From Bimuria novae-zelandiae CBS 107.79 (lineage: Eukaryota > Ascomycota > Dothideomycetes > Pleosporales > Didymosphaeriaceae): a DNA stretch of 64,000 nt. The notes beneath the pieces are model-generated. The model was not told the origin of the DNA and did not search any database. It saw only the letters and a list, made by a program, of their open reading frames with translations. Both the position numbers and the translations under genes were made by a program. The DNA lies in assembly GCA_010015655.1 (NCBI GenBank), contig ML976739.1, forward strand, positions 262,193 to 326,192. Reading direction: 5' to 3'. Each line of letters starts with the position of its first letter. Position 1 is the first letter of the stretch. Below are positions 35,584-46,081 of the stretch, in pieces.

Positions 35584-37191
35584 AACGACTCAATACGGCG
35601 GGTGTCATGTCCAGCAACGGCGTTCATGCGGAGCCTTTTACGGCACAAATTTTATATACCTTTTTGGGGACGGGCGGTGGTGAATAATACCCATGGTGGT
35701 CATCACGGCCGTTTTTGGACCGACCATGTACTTTCAGCAATGTGTAAATTACGGGAAAGCGTTACTGTCTGTCTTTGCAGCGCAGCGGGGATAAGCTTCG
35801 GGTGCGTCTAGTCGATTCAGCCTTGCAGGTATTCCAATCTGAAGCAAAAGCAAGAGTTCTAATTCACTATGCAAAATGCAGTTCTACTCGCTATGTATCC
35901 AACATTGACAGAGGCCTTGTAGCGGGCGAGTGGAAAACGCCACTATTGTTGTTGCCCTCCAATGCGCTACGACGACATATGGACAGCTGCCGTTGTACTG
36001 AAGCGGTTGCATACACGCACTCTTCTGTAGTATCGTGGGAACAGGGCCATCAATGGAAGCCAGTCCCCCCTCACCCGATTTAGACAGCGGCTCGGTAGTT
36101 CTGCAGCGGTGCTATTGCTTCCATGCTTCCATGGCTATCCAAGAGTGGAAGGTCCGCTACTCTCGTCAACGCCAGCTAGGCGAGATTTGCACCCGGACAT
36201 GCCCTCTCCCAAGCCCGAAGCGCGTCTCCTCGATTAGTAGTTTGTGCGATATCGATGTTTGTAGATGGCCTACTTGTAAGCACGAATATGGTTGCACGAC
36301 GGGCATGTTGACGGAAGCACCAGCACCGAGCGAACGGCTGTTCCGTCTGCTGTGACTTTGGCCAATGAGGGCTTCGAGGCCGGATGCAAGAGGCCCGTCC
36401 CACCCAGAAGGCCCAGTTACGAACGCGGGGGAGGCGCTCATTGGACACGGACGGCGACGCTCATGCAAGGGCTCGGCGGAGACAGCAACGCCGAGTGCGG
36501 GATGTCGTGGTGAACAAGTCTTCGTGGAGGCTGCATGATACTGACAAAGTCACTCGCAAGACATGAGGGACACCCCACCAGGGCAATTGAGGCCATGACT
36601 GATGGCGCGGGCGGCTTCGGTGGCTCGTGGCAACTGCAGGTGTCAGTCTCAGATGGGCCCTGGACGGATGCGAGTCAGCCAGCGGTTTGTCGCAAACGAC
36701 GCAAAGTGCGTGTTGCGCTCCCAGACGGGCTTTGCAGCGGCAGACGAGGTTCGTATTGGTGCTCAGCCCGCGGCGCATCTAGGTTCAGGCCGCAAATGCG
36801 CCATCGCGATGATCCGCAGCCGGCGTGAACGATGAGGGCAGCAGCCTTTTGCGGCGGTGCTGCTGATGGAGAGTGGGCGTCTTATCGTTTGCTAAGTTCG
36901 TGGGGTAGACGGGCGGCAGGGGTTGCGACAACGCTGGCTGCCCAGGTGTGGCTGTCGACGTCTGCTCGTTCTCTTTCCTCTCCTTCTCTTCTTTCCTCGC
37001 ACAGAAGGCGACCTACTGCGCTGCCAGAGACACCAGCACTATTGATGTCCCGCGTCCAATCAGAGTCTGCGCGCTTTCGAACGACGGCCGGAGCCATTCC
37101 GCTAGCAGCAGCCCCACCAGTGCAGCCGGTAGAAAATTGACTGACCCTCCCAGTGTCCGGAACTCCAGGGTCTCCAGAACCGCCTCGTAGC
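35584..37191. other. 1.6 kb upstream region of the bHLH gene
   Basis: No gene is recognised. The frame of the bHLH protein stays open upstream of its ATG to at least 37153, so a short 5' coding exon or a long leader is possible. Other open frames look like chance. Confidence 0.35.
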
Positions 37192-39356
37192 ATGAACGAC
37201 ACGGGTGCGCCTCCAGCATGGTCTGGCGCAGAGCATTTCAACCCCATGACCGGCTCCGAGCACGACTTTGGTAACCTGCTGGACTTTGACCTGGACTTTG
37301 CCGAATTCGCCAACGGGGACTCGGTAGGCCACGGCGGGCAGCAGCTCGAGCAGCTCGGCGACGAACTGGACGCGCAGCACATCCACAACCCGTTCTCTCC
37401 GCAAATCGTCCAGCACCAGCACCAGGACCAGCAACAGCGTAATGGCGCGGACACGCCGGGCGCGTCGCAGCCACAGAGGTCTATCGAGGGCCGCAATGGC
37501 GCACACGCACACGCCATGTCCCAGCAGGGCGCGGGCTTCTTCGAGTTCAGCAGCATGCCGTATCAGCAGCACAACGTCCCCGCCTTCACCCAGGCGTCCG
37601 ACCAGATGTATCGCCCACACGCACCGATGCCGCCCACCCCAACTAGCATGGAGCTGCACAGCAGCCACCCCGGCCAGTACATGCAGCAGATGGACGCGCA
37701 GCAGGCCATGTTCGACCCGCGATACCACATGTCCAAGGACGAGGTAGGCGCAACCTGATGGGGGCGTGCGGCAGAACACTTGACTGATCGCTGCAGACCT
37801 TCACCCCGCTCGTCTCGCCTGCAGTGACGCCGCATGAAGGCCGCTTCCAGGTGCACCATGACATGACCACAGTGCCAGGCGCCTACTTCAGCCCGCTCAC
37901 GTCGCCCGCTTTGAACGCGCAAAACTACCCGCATGCGCAAGCACACTCGAGCCAATATGGGACCACGTCAGAAAGTTCAACTGGAGCCTCACCCGTGGAC
38001 CTGGACATGGACATGTTGGACGAGCCCGCCATGAGCCAGCCACGTCATGACAGGAAGCTCAGGAGCACAACGAAGAGGAGCGCCCCTACCCGCTTCAATG
38101 CTGCCCCCGCACGCGTGCGACATTCGCCAATCGTAAAACCCGGTCGACGGAAAGCTACCGTGTCATCACTCATCCCGCCCAAGGAAGTGTCGGGTTTGCT
38201 CGAGGAAGAGCGCGCCAACCGTCTTTCGTCCAGCGCCGCCGATCTTCGTCGCAGTCGCGAGAGCTCTGAATCTGATTCTATTTCCCCTGGCCCTCTTTCC
38301 GAGATGGGACCCCCGCCTAAGCCGAGTTCAGTGCACCCATCTCCTGCGATAAACCCGGAGAACATGCACGCTTCCGTACCAGGACTTTCCCCGGCCACCC
38401 CGGCCTCCCTGATGCGCATTCATCCTTCGCCTACCTTTACTGATCCCGACGTGCTACCAGCACTTGACGACTTGACACTACCAGAAGCATCTCTGCACAA
38501 ACCGCAGTTATCACGGATAGATACTGCAATTCAAGACGATGACCAAGAAACGCCGAGATTGTCGGCACGGAAAACGCCGAAACTTGGACCGTTGCATACC
38601 CCCTCCGGAGCTTCTGCGCAGTCGGGAAACCCCACTCCTAGTCCCATGCTCAGCGCTATCAACTCCCCTACGAGTCCAGTCTTTTCGCCCGGAACAAACA
38701 GGAAACCAGACTCAAAGTCCGTCCGCCCGTCCAAGAAGCGGAATAGCGTCACTTCGACTCTCGTCAGTCCCGCTTTGCGACCCAAAATATCACCGAGTAT
38801 CAAGCCTCTGCTTCCGTGTGGCTGTGAGTACCTCTACGTTCCCCAAGTAAATGCAATCCGATATTGATGTTGAACAGCTGTCCCTGACGAGACTCACGCA
38901 CTCTTGCTTGCCTCCAAGTCAAACTATCAAAATATTCTAGACGGCACCGTTGTCCCCGGTGTTTCATATCCAACATCGCTCTCCACGAATTTGACCTCAA
39001 AGCGGACCTCACACAAGATAGCCGAACAGGGCCGCAGAAATCGCATCAACACCGCATTGCAAGAGATGCAGGCCCTTCTACCATCTCCGCACCTCAATGG
39101 TAAAGAAAGCAAAAGCCCGGAAAGTATGACTGCTGCGCAATCCAACAATTCCAAGGCCGCGAAGGTTGAATCCGCCATCGAATACATCAAAGCCCTTCAG
39201 CATCAGTGCTCAGAGAAGGACAAGCTACTTGATCAGAAGGACCAAGAGGTGGAAACTCTACGCAGAGAGTTGGCCGCACTGAAACGCTCCAGTTCCAGAG
39301 GGGAGTCGTCGGGCGCAGACACCGCGCTGCAATCGACAGAGGAGAACGCTACCTGA
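37192..39356 (+). CDS. nuc-1: bHLH transcription factor, NUC-1/PHO4-like phosphate regulator
   Basis: Three exons (37192-37743, 37797-38823, 38878-39356) give 685 residues. NUC-1/PalcA/PHO4 activate phosphate-starvation genes. The C-terminal bHLH spans about 568-636: the basic region KRTSHKIAEQGRRNRIN has H572, E576 and R580, which read CACGTG; an extended loop (about 597-617) and the second helix AAKVESAIEYIKALQHQ follow, then a short coiled coil to about 662. Just upstream is the family's conserved ALLLASKSNYQNIL block. The N-terminal 520 residues are Gln/Pro/Ser-rich and disordered, with a DLDFAEFA acidic patch that may activate. The start ATG at 37192 is the first in frame, but the frame is open further up. 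I use nuc-1 for the family; orthology is not proven. Confidence 0.85.
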
Positions 39357-39789
39357 AACGCACTTGCCTCTCCTCAGACATTACTTTGGTTTGTTGTCAT
39401 TATTGCAAGAACGTTGATCCGGGCTTGCGTTTTGCAACTTCATCGGCTTGCTTTACGACCAACCCTGTCAGCGTGTTATATATATAATGATTCACAGTAT
39501 TACGAGCATCATACAAGACCCCTTTCGCCCTCAACTTCGGGTCCGTCTTTCAGGTACTAGATGTCGAGCAACGAGTCGGAAAAGGCGGTTTTTGCGAGAC
39601 CCTGGTACGGCGATTCCGTACATACCCGTAGGTACACCCGCGGTTATGGATCACCCTCGGTAGGACAGGGATCGAGGGTTGTAAAATTTGATCGAGGATT
39701 TGGTGGAGTGGGGGCGCGTGGGAAGAGGCGGGCTAATAGACGCGTGCGACAACGCAAGGGTGTGATTGGCTGCCCATACGTGAGAGATA

Positions 39790-39797
39790 TCACGTGA
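39790..39797. promoter_or_regulatory. TCACGTGA palindrome
   Basis: Extended E-box 430 bp after the bHLH gene stop; role unknown. Confidence 0.25.
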
Positions 39798-40689
39798 TTC
39801 TATCTTTGGGGAGGAAGGTATTGATCATGAACGTGACAATGGGACGACGTCAGTGGAGGCAGGTGGGGAATGTCTAGCTGGACTGGGCAGCTGGTGCGAG
39901 CACCGCCGCATGGGCGTATGGTCATGATGGCACTGCGGCGGCGGAGCGTGGGGTTGCGTACGAATACATGACCTTGAACAGTTGTGACTTGAACGCAAAG
40001 CATTCCAACCATTAGACATAAATCCTCTTTTTTTGTCGTGCCTTGGTTTACATGATGGCACTTCAAATTTAGCTCCTCGGCTATGACTTAGGATCCCGGC
40101 CTTGGTTAGTCCATCCAGCGCTCCTAAGCCTATTCGAATCTTCGTTCCGCATGCTGAAGTACTTGAATGACCTTGCCAAAGCACAGATGCTAGCCTTGCG
40201 CACTCCTATATTTAATAACCGCTCACGTCAACCAACTACTAGCTATGATACTTTACAAAAATTCATTAGTGTACGGCCTCATCTTACTAATAAACGTACT
40301 CCGACGCACGAAGTACGCCTCTAGATGCCGCCACAGAGCCCCGATCAGGGATGCCGGGGTGTGCAGATCGCTAGGGAGATATGCTAGTGTGGGGAAATGT
40401 CTTGCGTCTGATCGGCGGTGGAGATGTACGTCATGGTGAGGATTGCTACTTGCTGAGGGTAGAGCGGGGGAAGCGGTTGCTGGATGGGTGATCTGGACAG
40501 GGAACAATCCATTGGGTGGACGATCACAGTATCTTGGAGTACGCTATAGGAGGAGAGAGGGGAGGAGCTGCCTACGATAATGAGAGTGTCTACTAGAATG
40601 CCTAGTTACTGCGCTATTCGTAATTCATGCTTAGTGCTGCTACGGTGTCTTGGATATACTTTTCCAGGCACAATCTTTTTAGATTAACC

Positions 40690-40719
40690 TTTTTTTTTTC
40701 TTTTTTTTTCTTTTTTTTC
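40690..40719. repeat. Pyrimidine microsatellite
   Basis: Three consecutive blocks of eight or nine T followed by C. Length may vary between isolates or through sequencing error. Confidence 0.85.
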
Positions 40720-40897
40720 AACACTTACCTTTAATCTGCTTGCCTCTGTGCGTGTTCGTTTGATAATGCACTACTTCACATCTTTGTCTAAAGATAAGAT
40801 AGACATTTTGAAAGCAAGAAGATCCAGACGCATCACTCCTGTCCCGTACTCCTCAACGGGTTCAGCACTCCCCTCTTCTCACACCATCCCACACCCC

Positions 40898-42459
40898 TCA
40901 ATATCTCGCCTCGAAACGAAGGTGTTCGGCGTACACGTGGGATAGTTTGCTGTCGCGGAACAGCTCGACGTGCTGATGGACGAGGCGATTACGAAGGGTC
41001 GGCCAGGCAAACATATCGATGGCTATCGGGTGTGCGGTTGAGGCTTGTAGCAGACTGTGTCATCTAAATCAGCTTTTCCCCCATAACAGGATATCAATGT
41101 GCTGCGAACCTGGGACGAAGCCATGCGGGGACTTTTGCGAGCTGGGCGCCTGTCAGGTTGAGGTACTACTATGAAGACGGGAATGTTAGTGTGCTTTTTC
41201 CCGGAGCGGGGGTTGTTGTTGTTGGNNNNNNNNNNNNNNNNNNNNNNNNNNNNNNNNNNNNNNNNNNNNNNNNNNNNNNNNNNNNNNNNNGTTTAAAAGC
41301 CTTATAGCTGACTGCTAACCTCCTTAACCTGCTACCAAGAGCTCGTCTATGCCTTTCAAGACCTGCAACACCAGGCTGTGTTTCCATTCATCAAAGCTAT
41401 CCCATCCACCCTTGATGGCTTAGAACAGCAACCTAGCTTCGACCCCATAATCAACGTCCACCACTCCGGAAGCGAGATTAGGCACGCCCAAGTGTAGCCT
41501 ACACGAAAAGATTTTCCCAAAGATTTCATTTATGTGGTGCCAGAGTGGGCATGTCGAAGAGGTTGTGGTAGATAGAGAGAGTGGATTGCGATGTGCAGGA
41601 TGAGTGGTGAGGGAGAGCGCCAGTCGGGACCGAAGAAATCGGGGGAGGAAGGGGGCGATAGCGGCCGTACTAGGTGAGTCTGGATCGTGCATGACTATAG
41701 GCTCTTGCCTTTGGACGGTACTAACGTCCTCAAGAGGGAGACCAAGGTCGAGGGCAGTGTCGTTGGTGGACGAGATGGGAAGAGCAAGAGGCCTGACGGT
41801 CATGCCATCTAGATCGACCGAACGAGAGATCGGTGCCATTGGAGATGTAAAACTTAATGCGTTCGAAGTAAATTGCGGATCGGGTGTGGTCTCTAGGGAT
41901 GGTGGAGACAGCGGCGGTTTTGCAGCGATGGTGGCTCGTTTGTACGCGGTAGATCGACTGCGAAGTTGAAGGGAGCCCTGATCTGTCACCCTTGTCAGAC
42001 ATTTCATTCGCCCTAGAACAGTATATAACTGTGTATATCAGCACCTTCTCCCATTACCGAGCTATTCTCAATTCCTCGGCCGTTCGCTCCCGCCGTGCTC
42101 GAAGATGCGACTGCCATTCTCCCGAACACCTCACCGCCGATGACTGTTCTCACTCCATCGATCACACCCTTCAGCCTCCCATTCTCTGCTCTCAGCGCTT
42201 GGATCTCTGCGAGCAAACTTGCCATGGCCCCATTCTTGTCCTGGTTCCTTAGGACCTCGATGGTACGCTCAAGCTCCGCGATGTGTGTCTTGGTCTTTTC
42301 TCTCAGCGACCTCCGCGCCTCCCGATCGATTGCTCTCATCCGCTCCCTCCTTTCTTGCTCACCAAGACATGAGCCGCGCCGTTTCCGTTTAACAACGGGC
42401 GCGATAGACTGCAATTGAGGTACCGAATTAGCGTCCACGTTCGACTGCCGATTAACCAT
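40898..42459 (-). pseudogene. Decayed bZIP (DUF3425-type) transcription factor, interrupted by the gap
   Basis: The N-terminal half (ATG 42459, or a start further up) has a basic bZIP-like region: RMRAIDREARRSLREKTKTH, then AELERTIEVL and a leucine-rich helix. An intron at 42057-41978 (GTAATG, CTGAC branch, TCAG) leads to a linker and then CPLWHHINEIFGKIF, conserved in the family. The frame stops at TAA 41422-41420, yet the next codons read AIKGGWDSFDEW and LQVLKGIDELL in the same frame, as expected for the domain. A further stop and a frame change follow (LRRLAVSYKAF). After 65 N the family C-terminus appears (AIDMFAWPTLRNRL) and ends at TGA 40900-40898; an extra AC just before it breaks the frame. 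Gap errors could explain some but not all lesions. Confidence 0.7.
41226..41290. other. Assembly gap (65 N)
   Basis: A run of N inside the decayed bZIP gene. The real distance and content are unknown. Confidence 0.99.
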
Positions 42460-43102
42460 AGGACTCCGCAATTTTCTGCGCCCACAACTCGACGGATCTG
42501 AATCGCTCTCAAAGATCGACTCGGTATATATCCCTGTGCCGAGGATCTCCTCCGATTATTTAACTTACTCCCCTCGTGAATCTCCAAACACACAGCGTCC
42601 AAAATTCGGGGAAGCGGTCCCATTTCGGCGTTTTCCATCCCAACCAAAATAGACTTTTCCACTCTGAGTATAAAAGTCAGCAAAGCTAGGCTCTGGCGTA
42701 AAGGTAGAAATAGGCTTCGAGACAACGAAAAAAACGGCCTCATTGCTCGGAGCGCAAATCAGTTCGGATCTGACGGAAATAAGTCCTATAGCCGTGGCAG
42801 ATGCACGTATGAGTGGTAGATTACTGAACGAATTTCACGAAAACGTTCCGACCCCGTCATATAATAATAATCCTCATCACTTTCGATAGCAGTTCTTTGG
42901 ATGTACCAACAGAGCAATGGTAACCTCATTACTGGAATGGCTGCAATTGTCGCAGTACGCCTGTTCACCGAATTTTCAGCGTGCTGTTGGATGACTGGCA
43001 CCGCATCCGAGTCCTACAGACATAATCAGGCCGAGCCGCAGCAGACGAGGATGTCAAGACCTTTCCAAGGTTCGCACCATAGTTCGAATCCCCAACCAGC
43101 AT
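42460..43102. other. Intergenic region between bZIP relic and enoyl-CoA hydratase
   Basis: About 640 bp: upstream region of the bZIP relic and 3' flank of the hydratase gene. An AGTTCGAATCCCC string at 43080-43092 resembles a tRNA T-loop, but its arms do not pair. Nothing else is seen. Confidence 0.4.
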
Positions 43103-44078
43103 CTATAGCTTGCTCGGCCACCATTCCGGCTTCCTTTTCTCGGCGAACGCCTTCAAGCCCTCCAGCGCATTCTCCCCACTATTCAAGTCCCTCTCGTATC
43201 GCTCGATAACCAGCTGTGTCGCTCTTTCCACGCTCCCGTGTTCCCACGCCTCCCTTAGCGCAGCCCTGGTGACAATCGCCGCATCGGGGCTTATCGCCGC
43301 AATGTCATTCGCAAGCTTGAGCGCTTCGTCCAAGACGGTTTCTTGTGACGGCGAAATGCGGTTGACGAGGTTGAGCTCCTTTGCGCGCTGGGCGGTTATA
43401 GGACGACCCGTGAGAGCCATCTCTGAGGCGAGCGGAAGCCCGATGTTCCGGACGAGACGCGGAGGACCGCCCGCGGCGGCGAAGATGCCTCGTAAGGCTT
43501 CGGGGAGGCCGAATGTTGCCGTGGGAGAGGCAACCACCATGTCGCTAGTCGTCAGTGTTAGCATGTCTCCAACGTCCCAGTACAAAGTAGGTGTAGCCAG
43601 CCACTGTATTGCTTTTCTTGGCATAGGCTAAACAACGTCGCCAACTGCCATGAGAACTGTCCACTCACCACCCCAGCACAATCTCAAACCCCCCTCCAAG
43701 CGCCACCCCATTAACACACGCAACAACCGGCTTCTTCCCCATCCTGCGACTAATCGCGCCGAAACCACTCAACGGATGCCTCTGCTTCGCCGGGTCCTTT
43801 GCAATCTCGCCCGCCCGAATCTTCCCCAGTTCAATCAGATCCTGTCCCGCGCAGAACGCCTTCTTCCCTGCGCCCGTGATGATGGCAACCCGCAGGTTCG
43901 GCTCGCGGTCGAACCAATCGAAGACTTGGCCCATCTCGGTGTGGCCCGCGAAGGGAATGCTGTTCATAGCGCGCTCGCGGTTGATCGTGACGAGGAGGAC
44001 GTAGGCCGCGGGATAGGTGAGGAGGACGTGCGAGGTAGGAGGGGGGGTTGTTGTGGGTGAAGGGAATGCGGTGGCCAT
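43103..44078 (-). CDS. Peroxisomal enoyl-CoA hydratase/isomerase
   Basis: Two exons (44078-43669, 43544-43103) give 283 residues; the 124-nt intron has GTGAGT and GCTAAC..CTAG. Crotonase-fold enzyme acting on acyl-CoA double bonds in beta-oxidation or related degradation. Seen: FCAGQDLIELG (CoA/oxyanion site), VACVNGVALGGGFEIVL (the second oxyanion-hole Gly region), then CDMVVASPTATFGLPE and GPPRLVRNIG typical of the fold. The C-terminus is SKL, a canonical PTS1 signal, so peroxisomal location is well supported. Exact substrate unknown. It lies head-to-tail with the SDR gene (375 bp between). Confidence 0.92.
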
Positions 44079-44453
44079 GGTGGGCGATGCGAGGGCTGTA
44101 TAGATACTTTATTGTGTTGGCAAGAGCTCCAGGCCGGGGGAAACGGCCAATTTGTTGGAGAACTACATGGTGGCAGGGTGAGGAGGATAAGCTCACGCAG
44201 CATCCGTGTGGGGTACTGAACCGAGGTCCACCCCCCAGATGATCGCTCCGAAGGAAATGTCTGCGCGGCTTGATTGGGAGCAGTCGCACCCGAGGTCCCT
44301 CGGGATGAGTAATATAATGGCCAGTGTCACGCTCAGTCTGCCATGTACAACAGCCTCAAAAATCATCTCTCCAAGCAAAGAAGTAGCTGATTAATTGCAG
44401 TAGCTCTAAATCAAAATGTCCACATTTCTTCACTCTTACTCTCCGTCACCCCC
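44079..44453. other. Short intergenic region
   Basis: 375 bp between the hydratase start and the SDR stop; promoter of the hydratase. No feature is recognised. Confidence 0.35.
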
Positions 44454-45465
44454 TCATCTTAGAAACTCAATGCTAGCTAACTGCTCCTCCCCACTCGTAC
44501 TACAAATCACCTCCCTCAACCGCTCCAACTCCCCCAGCCCCTGCTCGTACGCCGCCTTCTGCATCCCAAAACTATCACTTCCCAGCGGTAATCTCAATCC
44601 CCACCTCCGCCCCACCTCCCCCTTCGCCACAAAACTATACACCACCTCTACCACCTTTTCCGGCTCCGCCCAATTCCTCGTCGCCGTGTCCGACCCCAAA
44701 TACGCCAGCAACTGATTCGTCGGCATGCTGGCGTCTTTGTATACCTCAAGACGATTTGTGGTATCGAAGCTGCTGACGGCCGTTTCTGCGTAGCGCGTCT
44801 TTACGCCCCCAGGCTCCACACATAAGAAGCGGATTCCCCACTCGTCAGGTATTTCCCTCGCCAATCCTTCGGTGAAGCCTTCGAGGGCGAACTTGGACGC
44901 GTGGTAGAACGTGTTTCCCGCGAAAGCCAGTCTCCCGCCTATACTCGTGATCTGGATGATAAGCCCACCGCTCGTCCCCGTCGCGGCGTTCGTGTCGCGT
45001 AGTATTGGTAACACTGCTCGCGTCACGCGCACCGCGCCCCAGAAATTTACCTCCATGACGCCGCGCGCTTGCGCTATGGGGAGGATTTCTGTGTCGCCCC
45101 TCACACTGTCTAAAGCAAAGGAAAAGGGGATAGTTAGTGAAGAGATACCTGGGAGGTTTAAAACATGCAAGATGATAAGGAGGTTACGTACAACCTGCGT
45201 TGTTGACCACGACATCGATTCTTCCGAAGCGCTCCAGCGCGGCTTTGAGCGCGGCGTCGATGCTCTGGTCTGACGTTACGTCGAGCGCGAGCTTGAATAC
45301 ATTGGCGCCGTCTGGGAGCGAGGATAGCGAGGAAGGATTCCGCGCTGTGGCGACCACGCGGGAAGTAGTGTTCTTCAGCACGTGTTCGCAAAGCGCCTGT
45401 CCGATTCCTGAAGAGCAGCCAGTTATGAACCAGACGGCGTTATCGGGAAGGGAATATGGTGCCAT
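44454..45465 (-). CDS. Short-chain dehydrogenase/reductase (classical SDR)
   Basis: Two exons (45465-45192, 45109-44454) give 309 residues; the intron GTACGT..CTTTAG restores NNAGYSVRGDTE. NAD(P)-dependent oxidoreductase with a Rossmann fold. Seen: TGCSSGIG (nucleotide binding, about residue 15), TARN after beta-2, DVTSD, NNAG, catalytic S147 and Y160-x3-K164 (YHASK), then EPGGVKTRY after beta-6. The Arg in TARNP suggests NADP(H), but this is weak. Homologous to fungal uncharacterised SDRs with a Gly-rich, retinol/3-oxoacyl-type fold; substrate not predictable. Full length. Confidence 0.9.
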
Positions 45466-46081
45466 GATAGCCAGACAGAAATGGATGGAAGGGATGGTCG
45501 AGAAGAGCTCGATTTCGAATATTTGAGAATGGGACCGTGTTTGTGAAGGTTTGCAATGTCCTTGTGAAGAAGGTGCCTCTGCTGCTTCAACTTGTCATCC
45601 CTTTCCTCAGCTTTATATCATGACCTACAATGCTTTCCACCACGTCGTCGCGTACCACTACAGGGCCTCACACATCATCTCGTGTCCGTAACAGTTCTCT
45701 CCATCATAACTCCGAGCATGCCTTTTCCGGGCCACCCTTGGAGCTAGACCAAATCAGTTCTTGGCCACCATCAGCGACAACCACACCAGAAAATTTTAGT
45801 GGGCAAATCAGCCATGTCAAAATTCCTCAGCGGGCTCTTGTGAGTGACGATGTACGACACTAAGAGTGAGTAAGCGCTCGGCTCGGAGCTACCCAGGGAC
45901 GGTGCGGACGAACAACGGACGCCGCAGCGGTGATAGCGGGTGAAAGAATAAGTTGCAGTCAACGTTTAGTACCGTAATTCCGGTATCCAGGAGCTTTTCG
46001 TCAATGCAAACATGCGTTGGTATTATCCCTACGCCTCAAGACCCTCAGCTCAAAGTGATCCATCCACAAGTTTCCACTCCC
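45466..46081. other. Intergenic region, SDR promoter
   Basis: 616 bp holding the SDR promoter and xylulokinase 3' flank. Nothing specific is seen. Confidence 0.35.

Larger units (their letters stand above)
39357..40897. other. 1.5 kb intergenic region
   Basis: 3' flank of the bHLH gene and of the decayed bZIP gene. It carries TCACGTGA at 39790-39797 and a T9C microsatellite at 40690-40719. A 78-codon ATG frame at 39561-39797 is Gly/Arg-rich but unsupported. Confidence 0.35.

Noticed and set aside
39561..39797. 78-codon ATG frame rich in Gly and Arg after the bHLH gene
   Set aside because: Could be a small protein, but nothing except an ATG supports it and it probably overlaps the 3' UTR.
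43060..43100. tRNA-like AGTTCGAATCCCC string
   Set aside because: The T-stem does not pair and no acceptor or D-arm can be drawn.
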